A DNA stretch of 64,000 bases from Pseudomonadota bacterium (GCA_029779435.1 JAKPAM010000008.1:1-64000), one strand, 5' to 3'; positions 48,910-60,432 are shown, numbered from the stretch's first letter. Notes: generated from the sequence alone by a model not told the origin. A program made the numbers and translations.

Positions 48910-49713
48910 ATGAGTGAGGATCTGTTTTCGCTGCAGGGTCGGGTCGCGCTGGTGACCGGCGGTTCGCGCGGCATCGGCCGGATGATCGCCGAGGGCTTCC
49001 TGAAGCGCGGTGTCAAGGTCTACATCAGCGCCCGCAAGGCCGAGGCCTGCGACAAGGCCGCCGCCGAAATGAGCAAGCTGGGCACGTGCATCTCGCTGCC
49101 CGCCGACGTGTCGAGCGTCGCCGGCGCGCGGGCGCTGGCTGCCAAGATCGCCGAGAAGGAGAGCCGGCTCGACATCCTGGTCAACAACGCCGGGGCCGCC
49201 TGGGCCGCGCCGTTCGACGAGTTTCCCGAAAGCGGCTGGGACAAGGTCGTCAACCTGAACCTGAAGGCGCCGTTCTTCCTGACCCATGCGCTGATCGGCC
49301 TGCTGCGCGCCGCCGCGTCGGACCAGGCCACGCATCGGCCCGCCAAGGTCATCAACGTCGCCTCGATCGACGGCATCTCGGTCAACCCGCTCGAGACGTA
49401 TTCGTACGCGGCCAGCAAGGCCGGGCTGATCCACCTGACCCGCCGGATGGCGCAGCGCCTGGCCCGCGACAACATCGTCGTATCGGCGATCGCCCCGGGG
49501 CCATTCCGCTCCGAGATGAACACCGACGCGCGCGACAACACCGATCGGGTCGCCAAGCGCGTGCCGGTCGGACGGGTCGGCGTCGATGACGACATGGCCG
49601 GTGCGGCGATCTACCTGGCTTCGCGCGCGGGCGATTACGTGGTCGGCACGACGATCGTCGTGGACGGCGGCGTCAGCGACGCGCGGGGCTTCCGGTCGAC
49701 GGACGAGGTCTGA
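48910..49713 (+). CDS. SDR family oxidoreductase
   Basis: [51 protein letters not shown]. Confidence 0.94.
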   Translation: MSEDLFSLQGRVALVTGGSRGIGRMIAEGFLKRGVKVYISARKAEACDKAAAEMSKLGTCISLPADVSSVAGARALAAKIAEKESRLDILVNNAGAAWAAPFDEFPESGWDKVVNLNLKAPFFLTHALIGLLRAAASDQATHRPAKVINVASIDGISVNPLETYSYAASKAGLIHLTRRMAQRLARDNIVVSAIAPGPFRSEMNTDARDNTDRVAKRVPVGRVGVDDDMAGAAIYLASRAGDYVVGTTIVVDGGVSDARGFRSTDEV

Positions 49714-49753
49714 TCGCCCGCGAGCCGCCGGCCCGGCCGCCCATGGCGGCCCG

Positions 49754-51061
49754 CTACAGCAGCGTGCCGGCGGTCATCAGCGCATGGATCAGGGCCTCGT
49801 CGACCTGCTGCAGCGTATCGACCACCGCCGCCCCCGCGACAGGGCAGGCAGGGGTTTCGTCCGGGGCCGCGGGCCGCCATTCGGCATCGATCGCGCGAGC
49901 CAGCAGCGGATAAGCGTCGCCATCATGCCGGATCAGCGCGCGGCGCAGCGGCTCGGGCAGCGCCGCGGCCTCGGCCAGCGTTTCGAGCGGCGCGCCCAGG
50001 ATGCCATCGATCAGCGAGAACAGGCCGACCATGAAGGCTGATTCGCGGACCATCGCGCGCGGATCGCGCCGCGCGATCGATTCCATCATCAAGCCGCGCA
50101 CGACGGCACGGCCTATCTGTGCCAGGCTGCCGCCGCGGTCGACCTGCGATGTGACCAGGCCCAGCGCGAGCCAGCGCGAGAACTGTCGGTAACCGACCCG
50201 CAGGATCGCCGAGCGCACGCTGTCGACCGGTTCGCTGCCGCGATAAGCGGCCGCGTTCGCATAGCGCAGCAGGCGGAACGACAAGACCGGATCGACGCGC
50301 AGTACGGTCTCGATGTCGGCCGCGTCGGCATCCGATTGGAGCATTCGCAGCGCCTTCAACACGAAGCCATAAGTGGGTGCGGCCCCGGGCCGGCCGGTCG
50401 ATGCCGCCTCCGCGGAAGCCGTCTTTCCCGCCGATGGATACCACGCGGGCACGAAGCCCTCAAACCCATCGAACAGCGACGACGGCACGCGCATCGGCTC
50501 CCCGGCCGGCGGCGCGTCATCCGGCTCGCGCAGCAACAAGCACCGGGCCCGCTTGAACGCGTACAGCGAATCGAGCGCGCGCTCGTCGCCGGCAGGCACG
50601 TGCAGCGCTGCGAAGCGCTCGACGCCGTCGATCCGCGCCAGTTCCGCGGCCGGACCGCTGATGGCGACCGGATGGCCTCTCGCCATCGCCTGTCCGCACA
50701 TCGCGCGCCCCGATGCGCCGGCCGCGATCTCCAGCGGCACCAGCCAGACGACCGACGAAGCGTGAGGCGGCACCGCGCACAGCGCGTCGAGCAGCGCCTC
50801 GCTGGCGGGCAGCCAGTAGCGGCCGGTCGGCGGCACATGCGGCGCGCCGGAATCAGCCGCCGCATTGCCGAGCAGCCGCTCGGTATCGATCAGGTCGGCC
50901 GCTTGCAGGCCGAGCTGGTCGCGCACGAACGCCTGATCGGCATCCTTGCCCGATTCGCACACCAGCAGCCGATGCCCGATCGGCCGGCATTGGCGATCGA
51001 GGATCGGGCGATAGCGGAGGACGCCGGACGGCGGTACCGGCTGATGGCTAGGCGCGAGCAC
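49754..51061 (-). CDS. HDOD-domain (EAL-like/HDOD) signalling protein
   Basis: C-terminal HDOD pattern (DIETVLRVDPVLSFRLLRYANAAAYRGSEPVDSVRSAILRVGYRQFSRWLALGL); GTG start. Confidence 0.8.
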   Translation of the reverse strand: MLAPSHQPVPPSGVLRYRPILDRQCRPIGHRLLVCESGKDADQAFVRDQLGLQAADLIDTERLLGNAAADSGAPHVPPTGRYWLPASEALLDALCAVPPHASSVVWLVPLEIAAGASGRAMCGQAMARGHPVAISGPAAELARIDGVERFAALHVPAGDERALDSLYAFKRARCLLLREPDDAPPAGEPMRVPSSLFDGFEGFVPAWYPSAGKTASAEAASTGRPGAAPTYGFVLKALRMLQSDADAADIETVLRVDPVLSFRLLRYANAAAYRGSEPVDSVRSAILRVGYRQFSRWLALGLVTSQVDRGGSLAQIGRAVVRGLMMESIARRDPRAMVRESAFMVGLFSLIDGILGAPLETLAEAAALPEPLRRALIRHDGDAYPLLARAIDAEWRPAAPDETPACPVAGAAVVDTLQQVDEALIHALMTAGTLL

Positions 51062-51184
51062 GAGTCCAAGATAGAGGCGCCCCCTCTCGCCGCGAGCGCC
51101 GGCCCGATCGATGGCCCGTGCGCGGAGCCGGCCGGCCCGCAGGCCGAATCACACCGCACCGCCCCTCGCACCGCTGCGGCAGAC

Positions 51185-51290
51185 GCCGCTGCATCAAGCC
51201 CCGCTGCGTCGGGCCCACTGCGTCAGGCCCGCTGCCTCAGGCCCGCTCGCTGCCTCAGGCCCGCTGCCTCAGGCCTGCTGCGCCAGGCGC
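51185..51290. repeat. Short-period (about 14 bp) tandem repeat
   Basis: GCCTCAGGCCCGCT-like units, about five adjacent copies with one insertion, running into the tctA stop. Confidence 0.8.
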
Positions 51291-52753
51291 CGAGGCCACA
51301 GCCCGGCCAGCAGGATCAACACCGCCGCGATCGCGAATCCGGCCGACAGCGGGCTGTGCAGGAACACCAGCGGGTCGCCGTCGGAGATCGCCAGCGCCTG
51401 CCGCACCGAACGCTCGAAGATCGGCCCCAGCACGAAGGCCAGGATCACGATGCCCAGGTCATAGCCGTGCCGGCGCAGCGCATAGCCGATGAAGCCGAAC
51501 AGCACGGCGATCGGCACGTCCGCCGCGTTGCCGTTGGACGAATACACGCCGATCAGGCACACGACCAGGATCATCGGCGTCAGGTACGCGCGCGGAATGT
51601 CCAGGATCCGCACGAACAGGCCGATCAGCGGCAGGTTCAGCACCAGCAGCATCACGTTGCCGATGTACATGCTGGCCACCACGCCCCAGAACACCTCGGG
51701 CTGGCGTTCGAGGATCGTCGGCCCCGGCGTCACGCCGTGGATCATGAACGCGCCGAGCAGCAGCGCAGTGATCGCGTTGGCGGGGATGCCCATGCACAAC
51801 AGCGGCACGAACGCGCCGGTGGTGCCCGCATTGTTGGCCGATTCGGGGCCGGCCAGGCCTTCGACGGCCCCGTGTCCGAAGGTTTCCGGATGGCGCGACA
51901 GCTTGCGCTCGATACCGTAGGACAGGAACGACGCGATGACCGCGCCGCCGCCCGGCAGCAGGCCGACCAGGAAGCCCAGTACCGTGCCCCGCGCCACCGG
52001 CGCGACCGAACGGCGCGCCTCGTCGCGCGAAGGCATGAAGCCGAGCAGCCCCGACGGCGGTGCCATCACCTTCAGCTCGTCAGGACGCTTCTGCGCCATG
52101 AACAGCACTTCCGACAGGCCGAACAGGCCGATCGCCAGCGGCACCAGATTGATGCCGTCGCCGAGCGCCATCACGTCGAACGTCATCCGCGGCGTCATGT
52201 TCATCGGATCGCTGCCGATGCACCCGAGCAGCAGGCCGAACGCCGCCATCAGCAGCGCGCGCGGCAGCGAGCCGCCCGCCATGTACGTGACCATCGCCAG
52301 CCCCGCCAGCATCAGCATCGCGTACTCGGCCGGGCCGAACGCCAGCACCAGCCGCGCCAGCGGCGGCGACAGGAAGGTGATACCGATGACGCCGATCGTG
52401 CCGGCGACGAACGAACCGAACGCGGCGATCGCCAGCGCTGCGCCGGCACGCCCCTTGCGAGCCATCTCGTAGCCGTCCAGGCACGTGACGACCGACGACG
52501 CCTCGCCGGGGATGCGCATCAGCACCGACGTGACGGTGCCGCCATAGGCGACGCCGTAGTAGATGCCCGACAGCATGATGATCGCCGACGTCACGTCCAT
52601 CTTGAACGTGATCGGCAGCAGGATCGCGATCGTCGTCAATGGCCCCAGGCCCGGCAGGATGCCGACGATCGTGCCGAGCAATGCGCCGATGAAGCAATAG
52701 AACAGGTTGGCCGGCGTCAGCACGACCGCGAAACCGCCGAGCAGGGCTTCCAT
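51269..52753 (-). CDS. tctA: Tripartite tricarboxylate transporter permease TctA
   Basis: MEALLGGFAVVLTPANLFYCFIGALLGTIVGILPGLGPLTTIAILLPITF is the TctA N-terminus. Confidence 0.95.
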   Translation of the reverse strand: MEALLGGFAVVLTPANLFYCFIGALLGTIVGILPGLGPLTTIAILLPITFKMDVTSAIIMLSGIYYGVAYGGTVTSVLMRIPGEASSVVTCLDGYEMARKGRAGAALAIAAFGSFVAGTIGVIGITFLSPPLARLVLAFGPAEYAMLMLAGLAMVTYMAGGSLPRALLMAAFGLLLGCIGSDPMNMTPRMTFDVMALGDGINLVPLAIGLFGLSEVLFMAQKRPDELKVMAPPSGLLGFMPSRDEARRSVAPVARGTVLGFLVGLLPGGGAVIASFLSYGIERKLSRHPETFGHGAVEGLAGPESANNAGTTGAFVPLLCMGIPANAITALLLGAFMIHGVTPGPTILERQPEVFWGVVASMYIGNVMLLVLNLPLIGLFVRILDIPRAYLTPMILVVCLIGVYSSNGNAADVPIAVLFGFIGYALRRHGYDLGIVILAFVLGPIFERSVRQALAISDGDPLVFLHSPLSAGFAIAAVLILLAGLWPRRLAQQA

Positions 52754-53265
52754 CAGCGCACCAATGCGTAGAACTGGCGCTCGATACCGCTTTCGGGCAG
52801 GTCGACGCGCAGCAGCCAGCCGAAGCCCACCAACCCGACCAGCGCGCACACCACGCCATAAGTGATCGCGGCCCGCCAGCTACGCCGCTCCGCGAAGCGC
52901 ACGATGATGACCGACACCAGCAGCGCCGTGATCGTGAAGCCGGCCAGCATCGCGCCGGCCGTCAGCGCGAGCAGCGCGACCACGTACCAGGCGAACGTGT
53001 CGCGCGTCTCGATGCGCGCATCGACGTCGTCGGCATCCGCATCGACGCTGGCGCGCACCGGCCCCGGCACGATCAGCAGCCACGCGGCCAGCGCCACGCA
53101 GACGACGGCGGCGGCCAGCGGGAACAGGCCCGGGCCGGGTCCGTCCAACCCCCAGCGTTCGAGCCCCCATACTTGCCACAGACCGACCAGCGCGACGGCC
53201 AGCAGGCCCAGCGCCATCCATCGCGCGCCCCCGCCGGGGCGCCGCGCCGGGCGCGGCTCGCTCAT
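52753..53265 (-). CDS. tctB: Tripartite tricarboxylate transporter TctB
   Basis: Small four-TM protein between tctA and a Bug gene; GPGPGLFPLAAAVV. Confidence 0.88.
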   Translation of the reverse strand: MSEPRPARRPGGGARWMALGLLAVALVGLWQVWGLERWGLDGPGPGLFPLAAAVVCVALAAWLLIVPGPVRASVDADADDVDARIETRDTFAWYVVALLALTAGAMLAGFTITALLVSVIIVRFAERRSWRAAITYGVVCALVGLVGFGWLLRVDLPESGIERQFYALVR

Positions 53266-53341
53266 GGCCGCGCCCGCCCCGGCCGTACCGGCACCGGCAT
53301 CCGCCCCGGCGTGCCGCACCGCGCACCGGCGGCGATCGCCG

Positions 53342-54309
53342 TCATGCGGTCCGCTTCCGGGCCATGCCGGTTTCCTGCAGGATCGGCACCAAGTCGCCTT
53401 CCAGCTTCTTCAGGAACGCCTTGTAGTCGGCGCCGCTGCGATAGACGGGTACGATGCCCAGGTTGGCGATCTGCTTGCGGACCGTCTCATCGGCCATCAC
53501 GTCGGCCAGCGCCGCCGACATCTTCGCGGTGATCGCCGGATCGACGCCCGCCGGGAACGCGTAGCCGAACGGTCCGTTGGTGACGGCCTCGTACCCGTGC
53601 TCGCGCAGCGTCTTCACATCGGGGTAATCGGGCCAGCGCTCGGGACCCGCCGATGCGACCAGCAGCAGCTTGCGCGCCTCGATCTGCGGGCGCATCTCGT
53701 TGACGGTCTGGATCACCAGGTCGACGTGGCCGCCGACCGCCTGCGTGACCGCCTCGACGCCGCCGCTGAACACGACCCAGCGGAACCGCGCGCCGGTCAG
53801 CTTGGCGAGCTGGAACATCGCGACGACGTTGGTCACGTTGTTCGAGCCATAAGTGACGAGCCGCTGCTTCGCGGTGGCGACCAGTTCCTCGACGGTCTTC
53901 ATCGGCGACGTCACCGGCACGCCGATGCCATAGCGCAGCTCGGCCACCTGCCCGAGCACGTCGAACGCCGTCCACGGGTCGTACTTGACGTCCATCGTGT
54001 TCGGTACCGCGATATGGCTGGAGATCGCGACCAACCCCATCGTGTGGCCGTCGGGCGGCGCGCTCGCCAGCGTCGACGGCCCCAGCGCGCCGGCGCCGCC
54101 GACCACGTTCTTGACGATGACGGTGGCGTTCAGGCGCTTTTCGAGCGCCTGCGCGACGATGCGCGCGGTCAGGTCGGTGGAAGCGCCGGGGGCGTTCGGA
54201 TTGATGAGCGTGATCTCGCGGCTGGGCCAGCGGGCCTGGGCCAGGGCGGGGGCGGCCAACGGGCTGGCGAGCAGCGCGCCGGCTGCATGCAACAATTTGC
54301 GGCGGTGCA
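53342..54309 (-). CDS. tctC: Tripartite tricarboxylate transporter substrate-binding protein (Bug/TctC)
   Basis: MHRRKLLHAAGALLASPLAAPALAQARWPSREITLINPNAPGASTDLTARIVAQALEKRLNATVIVKNVVGGAG. Confidence 0.93.
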
Positions 54310-54589
54310 TGGTGTCTCCTGTCGTGGCGCCGCACGCCCACGTCCATCGCGCGCAGCCGCTCCGCGTGCGCACCGCCGATCCGGCGGGCGACCGCATGGG
54401 GCCTATCGATATTAGTGAGGGCCGCTAGCGGGCAGCCATAGGGAATTACGCGCACGAATGCATTTTCATGGACCGCGCGCTGGCGGTCGCCGTACGAATG
54501 CTGTATCAATCGCTCAGGGCAGCGACGCCGGCGCAAAAGCACGACGGCCCCTGGAACGGCGGCCCGGAACCACCAAGGAGACGAAAGCG

Positions 54590-56032
54590 ATGGATCACCT
54601 CAGCAGCCTGGATGCCTCATTCCTGCACCTGGAAACGCCCGAAACACCGATGCATGTCGGATCGCTGGCGCTGCTGGATCTCCCCAAGGGCTACGACGGC
54701 GACTTCTACGAATCGTTCAAGGCGATGATCGCGGACAGGTTGCACGTGGCCCGAGTGCTGACCCGCAAGCTCGCCCGGATGCCGTTCGACCTGTCGGAAC
54801 CGGTATGGATCGAGGACGATGACATCGACCTGGACTACCACGTCCGCAGCCTGACGCTGCGCGGCACCGGCACGATGGATCAACTGCAACGGCTGGTCGC
54901 CCGCCTGCATTCGAGCCTGCTCGACCGCAGCCGTCCGCTGTGGGAGATGTACATCATCGACGGCCTGGAGAGCGGCCAGATCGGGTTCTACTTCAAGGCG
55001 CACCACAGCGGCGTCGACGGCAAGTCCGGCGTGGAGATGGCCAAGGTGCTGTACGATCCCACGCCCGAAGTGCGCAAGGTGCGCCCCCCGTCGCGGCGAC
55101 ACGCGAAGCAGACCGGTTACCAGCTCGGCGTGGCCGAGTTGCTGCAGGCGGCGGCCTCGCATTCGGCGGCGCAGTACCGCAAGGTGGTCGAGCTGCTACC
55201 GACATCGACACGCGCGCTGGGCACGGCCGGCAACGTGCTGGCCAGCCAGCTCACGTCCAAGGCCGAACGCAAGTTGAACCTGGGCACCGCGCCCAAGACG
55301 ATCTTCAACGACGCGATCACCAACCAGCGCTCGTTCAGCGCGATGTCGCTGCCGTTCCAGGAACTCAAGGCGCTGGGCAAACGGGTCGGCGGCACGGTCA
55401 ACACGATCGTGATGGCGATGTGCAGCAGCGCGATGCGCCGCTTCCTGAAAGAGCGCGATCTGCTTCCGAAGGAATCACTGATCGCCGCGGTGCCCGTCAG
55501 CCTGCGCTCCGAGGGCGACGCTTCGATGAACAACCAGGTGTCGATGGTACGCATCGATCTGGCCACCGACATCGAGGATCCGATCGAGCGCTTCAAGGCG
55601 ATCCACGCCTCGTCCGAAGCGGGCAAGGCGGTCGTGCGCGAACTCAAACCGGTGCTGGGGCTGGACCTGCCCGTGCTCGGCGCGCCCTGGCTGGTCACCA
55701 ACATGGCCTCGCTGTACGGGCGGTCCGAACTGCCGCGCCGGCTGCCCGCCATGGCCAACGTGACGGTCTCGAACGTGCCGGGCCCGACGGCGAAGCTGTA
55801 CGTCTGCGGCGCGCTGATGGCGGACTACTTTCCGGTGTCGATCCCCTATCACGGCGGGGCACTGAACATCACCGTCACCAGCTACGGCAACGAGTTGCTC
55901 GAGGTCGGCATCACCTCGTGCCGGCGCATCCTGTCGCAGGAGGAATCGTACGAGTTGATCGGCTACCTGAAGGACGCGATCGAGGAAATCAAGAAGATGC
56001 CTGACGCGAAACCGGCGCCGGCCGCGTCGTGA
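54590..56032 (+). CDS. Wax ester synthase/diacylglycerol acyltransferase-like protein (WS/DGAT)
   Basis: MDHLSSLDASFLHLETPETPMHVGSLALLD; catalytic-type HHSGVDG; NVTVSNVPGPTAKLYVCGA. Confidence 0.9.
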   Translation: MDHLSSLDASFLHLETPETPMHVGSLALLDLPKGYDGDFYESFKAMIADRLHVARVLTRKLARMPFDLSEPVWIEDDDIDLDYHVRSLTLRGTGTMDQLQRLVARLHSSLLDRSRPLWEMYIIDGLESGQIGFYFKAHHSGVDGKSGVEMAKVLYDPTPEVRKVRPPSRRHAKQTGYQLGVAELLQAAASHSAAQYRKVVELLPTSTRALGTAGNVLASQLTSKAERKLNLGTAPKTIFNDAITNQRSFSAMSLPFQELKALGKRVGGTVNTIVMAMCSSAMRRFLKERDLLPKESLIAAVPVSLRSEGDASMNNQVSMVRIDLATDIEDPIERFKAIHASSEAGKAVVRELKPVLGLDLPVLGAPWLVTNMASLYGRSELPRRLPAMANVTVSNVPGPTAKLYVCGALMADYFPVSIPYHGGALNITVTSYGNELLEVGITSCRRILSQEESYELIGYLKDAIEEIKKMPDAKPAPAAS

Positions 56033-56050
56033 TCGATCGGCGGCCTGAGT

Positions 56051-57535
56051 TCAGGCCGCCGGCATCCCCGCCAGCACGCCCGACACGACGCGCGTCAGCG
56101 CCGTCGCATACGGGATGTGCAGGAACTCGTTCGGCCCGTGCGCGTTCGATTGCGGGCCGAGCACGCCGGTGATCACGAACTGCGCGTTCGGGAACCACTT
56201 GCCCAGCATGTTCATGAACGGGATCGTGCCGCCCTCGCCCATCCAGGCAGCCGGCTTGCCGAACGTCTGTCGCGACAGATCGTCGAGCAGGCCGGCGAGC
56301 CAGGGCGCGGTCTCGGGCGCGTTCCAGCCGCTGGCGCCGAAGTCCGCATCGAACCGCACGCGCGCCTGGTAAGGCGCCTCGTGTTCCAGCAGTTGCTTGA
56401 GCACATGCGTGGCCCGCTCGGCGTCGACGGTCGGCGGGATGCGCATCGACAGCTTGAGCTGCGTGCGCGGCCGCAGCACGTTGCCGGCCGAATCGAGGCT
56501 CGGCAGACCGGCGCCGCCGGTCACGGACAGCGCCGGCCGCCACGTGCGGTTCAGGATCGCCTCGACCGGATCGGTCGTCATCGGCATCGCGTGCTGGCCC
56601 GCGTGCTCGGCATGGAATGCCGGGTCGTGGCTGCAGCCGATCCACGGAAACTGCTGCCAGATGCCATCGCCCAGGATCGTGCCGGCTGCCCGCGCCTGCA
56701 GCAGGCGCTCGTCCGGAATCGCCGCGTGGAACACGTCGGCCAGCACCTGGCCGGTTTTCGGGTCGTCGATGCGGTTCAACAGTTGCCGCGCGATCCGGAA
56801 CGATGACGGAACGATGCCGCTGGCGCTGCCCGAATGCACGCCCTCGGACAGGATGTCGACGGTCAGCACGCCACCGATCAAACCGCGCAGCGAAGTCGTC
56901 ACCCACAACTGGTCGTAGTTGCCGCAACCCGAATCCAGTCCCACCACCAACTGCACCTGCCCCATCCGCGGCGTCAGCCGTTCCAGGTACGCGGGCAGGT
57001 CGTAGCTGCCGCTCTCCTCGCAGGTCTCGATCAGACCGACGCAGCGCGGCCGCGCAGCCCCGGCCGCATCGAGCGCCGCGATCGACGTCAGCGCCGCGAA
57101 GATCGCATAGCCATCGTCGGCGCTGCCGCGGCCGTACAGCCGGTCGTTTTCGATGACGGGCTTCCAGGGCCCCAGGTCGTCGCGCCAGCCGGTCATCTCC
57201 GGCTGCTTGTCCAGGTGGCCGTAGAACAGCACCGAGCGGTCGCCGCCCAGTCCCTGCGTGGCCGGCACGTCGAAGAAGATCACCGGCGTGCGACCGGGCA
57301 GTTCGACGATCTCGAGCGTCATGCCGGCCAGCGCGGCGGCGCCCCCGGGGCCGCCCGGCTGTGCGCGCGCCCAATCGGCGGCCATCGCGACGACGGCCTT
57401 CAGATGGCCGTGCTGGTCCCAGCTCGCATCGAACCCCGGCGACTTGGCCGGGATCTTCACGTAGTCGACCAGCCGCGGCACGATGTCGTCGCGCCATTGG
57501 TGGTCGATGAAAGGCTTCAGGTCGGCAAGGTTCAT
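56051..57535 (-). CDS. M20 family metallopeptidase
   Basis: VLFYGHLDKQPEMTGW, GLIETCEESGSYDLPAYL, LYGRGSADDGYA. Confidence 0.94.
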   Translation of the reverse strand: MNLADLKPFIDHQWRDDIVPRLVDYVKIPAKSPGFDASWDQHGHLKAVVAMAADWARAQPGGPGGAAALAGMTLEIVELPGRTPVIFFDVPATQGLGGDRSVLFYGHLDKQPEMTGWRDDLGPWKPVIENDRLYGRGSADDGYAIFAALTSIAALDAAGAARPRCVGLIETCEESGSYDLPAYLERLTPRMGQVQLVVGLDSGCGNYDQLWVTTSLRGLIGGVLTVDILSEGVHSGSASGIVPSSFRIARQLLNRIDDPKTGQVLADVFHAAIPDERLLQARAAGTILGDGIWQQFPWIGCSHDPAFHAEHAGQHAMPMTTDPVEAILNRTWRPALSVTGGAGLPSLDSAGNVLRPRTQLKLSMRIPPTVDAERATHVLKQLLEHEAPYQARVRFDADFGASGWNAPETAPWLAGLLDDLSRQTFGKPAAWMGEGGTIPFMNMLGKWFPNAQFVITGVLGPQSNAHGPNEFLHIPYATALTRVVSGVLAGMPAA

Positions 57536-57720
57536 GGCGGTCTCGCTCGGCGGCGCGGTCAACGGACGATCCATCCATTGTCGCGCAGACCGCCGCCAGT
57601 GGCGATCACCGCCCGGCGGTGCGCGCCGCGCGCGGCGCGTGCCCGGGGCAACACCATCCTCCACGCACCGCGCCCGTCTCGCCGCGCACAGGGCCCCTTA
57701 TGTGGCCTCGCGCGCCCACC

Positions 57721-59009
57721 CTACCCTCGCAGGCGATCCAGTCCCTGCGCCAGATCTTCGATCAGGTCCTGCGGCGATTCCAGGCCGATGTTCAGGCGGA
57801 TCAACTGCCCACCGCTCCACGGACGCGCGGTGCGCAGCGTGCCGATCTTCGCCGGCACGATCAGGCTCTCGAAGCCCCCCCATGAATAACCGATGCCGAA
57901 GTGCCGCCGCCCCTCGCACAGCGCGGCCAGTTGCGCGGCGCGGCGCACGGGGTCGTCGGCCAGCACGCCGGGCGCCAGCTCGAACGAGAACAGGCCGCTC
58001 GACCCGTTGAAGTCCCGCTTCCACAACGCGTGCGACGGAAACTCCGGCAGCGCCGGATGCAGCACGCGCGACACCTGGGGCCGCTGCGCGAGCCATCGCG
58101 CGACCTGCAGCGCCGAGCGCTCATGCTGGCGCATGCGGACCTCGGCCGTGCGCAGGCCGCGCAGGATCAGCCACGCATCGTCGCCGCCGACGCACATGCC
58201 CAGTTGGCGCACCGCGGTCCATAGCGTCGGCCATAGCGCGTCGCGAATCACGACCGCGCCCATCAGCACGTCCGAATGTCCGCTCCAGTACTTGGTCAGC
58301 GGCAGGATCGACGCGTCGACACCCCAGTCGAACGGCCGTGCGAAGATCGGCGACGCCCACGCGTTGTCGATCATCGTCATGATGCCGCGCGACCGCGCGA
58401 GCGCGCAGATCGCCGGCACGTCCTGGATCTCGAACGTATAGCTGCCCGGGCTTTCCAGATAGATGATGCGCGTCGTGTCGCGCAGCAGCGGTTCGATCGG
58501 CGCGCCCGCTTCGTAGAACGTCGTCTCGACGCCATAGCGCGCCAGCATCCCGGTCGCGAACACGCGCGCCGGACCGTAGACGGCATCGGGCATCAGCAGG
58601 TGGTCGCCGGGCTTCAGGAACGCGAACAGCGCGGTCGTGATCGCGGCCAGACCGGACGGCATCAGCGCCGCACGGCACGCGTGCCCGCCGCCTTCGATCT
58701 CGGCCAACGCATCCATCAGCGCCATCGTCGTCGCGGTGCCAGCGGTCGCGTACGACGACACATGGTGCAAGCCGGCGGTTGCATCGCGTCCGGCGACCTC
58801 GGCCTGTGCGAGCGAATCGAACAGCACGGTGGACGCACGATGCACCGGCAGGTTGGCGGTCTGGATCACGTCGCCGAACGCGCGACCGGCGCTGGTGACG
58901 CGCGTGGCCAGCGTGTGCGGCGCCAGTGAAGAAGGCGACGGCGTGGAAGGTGACGAACCGACGCGGGCGGCGTCGGACTGGCCAGGAATGTCGGTGCTCG
59001 GCTCGGGCA
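57721..59009 (-). CDS. metC: Cystathionine beta-lyase
   Basis: MetC-type PLP enzyme: IYLESPGSYTFEIQDVPAICALARSRGIMTMIDNAWASPIFARPFDWGVDASILPLTKYWSGHSDVLMG. Confidence 0.92.
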
Positions 59010-59191
59010 TCAGGGGCGCTCCGCGGAAAAACCACACTATAGGCCGAGCCCCTGTCCAGTCGCGAAAATGCCACGCCCCGTAAAACGATCGTCACACACG
59101 GCACCTAGCATGCGGTCAGCTCGTCACCGGCCTGGATTTTCCGGCCCGGCGCCGGCAAGACGACAGACCACGACTCTGCGAGGAAACCCCG

Positions 59192-60307
59192 TTGAAGACC
59201 TCTCTCACCCTGGCAGCCGCCATTGCGACCGCATTCGGCGCATCGATCGCCTCGGCGCAAACGAACGTACAACTCTACGGCATCGCCGATGCCGGCATCT
59301 CGGTCGCCAGCCGCGGCGACACCACGATGGCGGGAACGCCGCCGGCGCCCGTCTCGATCGGCAATGCGTTCCTCGTCCATAGCGGCGTGCAGTCGGCCAG
59401 CCGTTTCGGCATCCGCGGCACCGAAGACCTCGGCGGCGGCCTGAAGGCGATCTTCGCGGCCGAAGCCGCGTGGAACGTCGACGACGGCACCGGCGCGGCC
59501 ACCGGCGGCGGCCTGAACTTCGCGCGCCGTTCGGTCGTGGGCCTGGGCGGCGGCTTCGGCACGATCCTGCTCGGCCGCGACTACACGCCCGCGTTCTTCG
59601 CCGGCCAGGCGAGCGACGTGTTCGCGTTCGGCCTGTACGGCACGTCGTACGCGTTCGCGCAGAGCGGCGGCTTCACGACGCGCGCCAGCAATGCGATCCA
59701 CTACACGTCACCGAGCTGGGGCGGCCTGGTGCTGCGCGCCAGCGCCGGCACCAGCGAGCGCTATGAAGCGCCCAAGTCGCAGGGCAACCTGTACGGCGCA
59801 TCGGTGGTCTACACGGGCGGCCCGATCACGGCCAGCGCTTATTACCAGCAGGTTCGCGTGGCGACCGTGCCGGCCAGCGGCAGCACCGACTCGCAAAAGC
59901 AGTTCGGCCTGGGCGCCGGCTACAACTTCGGCGTCGGCCGCGTGCTGGCCGGATGGGGTCGTTCGCAGAATCCGGGTGACGACACGAACCTCGACGCCTG
60001 GAACATCGGGCTGGGCTTTCGCATCGGCGCCGGCGAGCTGCTGGCCGGCTTCACGCGCCTGACGGCCGAAGCGGGCCGCAACGCCAGCGTCGGCGGTACC
60101 GCCGGTATCGAAGGCAAGGCCAAGATCCTCGCGCTGGCGTACACGTATCCGCTGTCCAAACGCACGAATCTCTACGCGACGCTGGCGCAGACCAACAACG
60201 ACGACGGTGCCGGGTTCGGCCTGTACTCGAACGCGACGTCGGTTACCGCCGGCGCACCGGGCGAGAAGGTTCGCGCGATCGGCCTGGGTATCCGCCACGC
60301 GTTCTGA
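59192..60307 (+). CDS. Gram-negative porin
   Basis: TTG start; MKTSLTLAAAIATAFGASIASAQTNVQLYGIADAGISVAS ... C-terminal GLGIRHAF. Confidence 0.93.
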   Translation: MKTSLTLAAAIATAFGASIASAQTNVQLYGIADAGISVASRGDTTMAGTPPAPVSIGNAFLVHSGVQSASRFGIRGTEDLGGGLKAIFAAEAAWNVDDGTGAATGGGLNFARRSVVGLGGGFGTILLGRDYTPAFFAGQASDVFAFGLYGTSYAFAQSGGFTTRASNAIHYTSPSWGGLVLRASAGTSERYEAPKSQGNLYGASVVYTGGPITASAYYQQVRVATVPASGSTDSQKQFGLGAGYNFGVGRVLAGWGRSQNPGDDTNLDAWNIGLGFRIGAGELLAGFTRLTAEAGRNASVGGTAGIEGKAKILALAYTYPLSKRTNLYATLAQTNNDDGAGFGLYSNATSVTAGAPGEKVRAIGLGIRHAF

Positions 60308-60404
60308 CCGCCGGAACGGATCCCTTTCACCAAGGCCGTCCACACGCAGACGGATATCGCCAGGGCCTGACAACAGGCCCTGGGCAGCCTCCACGCTCGA
60401 CTCG

Positions 60405-60432
60405 GGGCGTCACTTCGGTGACGCCCTTTCTT
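60405..60432 (+). terminator. Rho-independent terminator with UUCG tetraloop
   Basis: GGGCGTCA-CTTCGG-TGACGCCC-TTTCTT after the porin gene. Confidence 0.85.

Noticed and set aside
50336-52771. 811-aa plus-strand ORF opposite HDOD and tctA
   Set aside because: Antisense shadow, Q/R/H-rich, spans two well-supported minus-strand genes.
60361-60382. CAGGGCCTG-ACAA-CAGGCCCTG hairpin as the main porin terminator
   Set aside because: No T-tract; the following GGGCGTCA-CTTCGG-TGACGCCC-TTTCTT hairpin is the better terminator.
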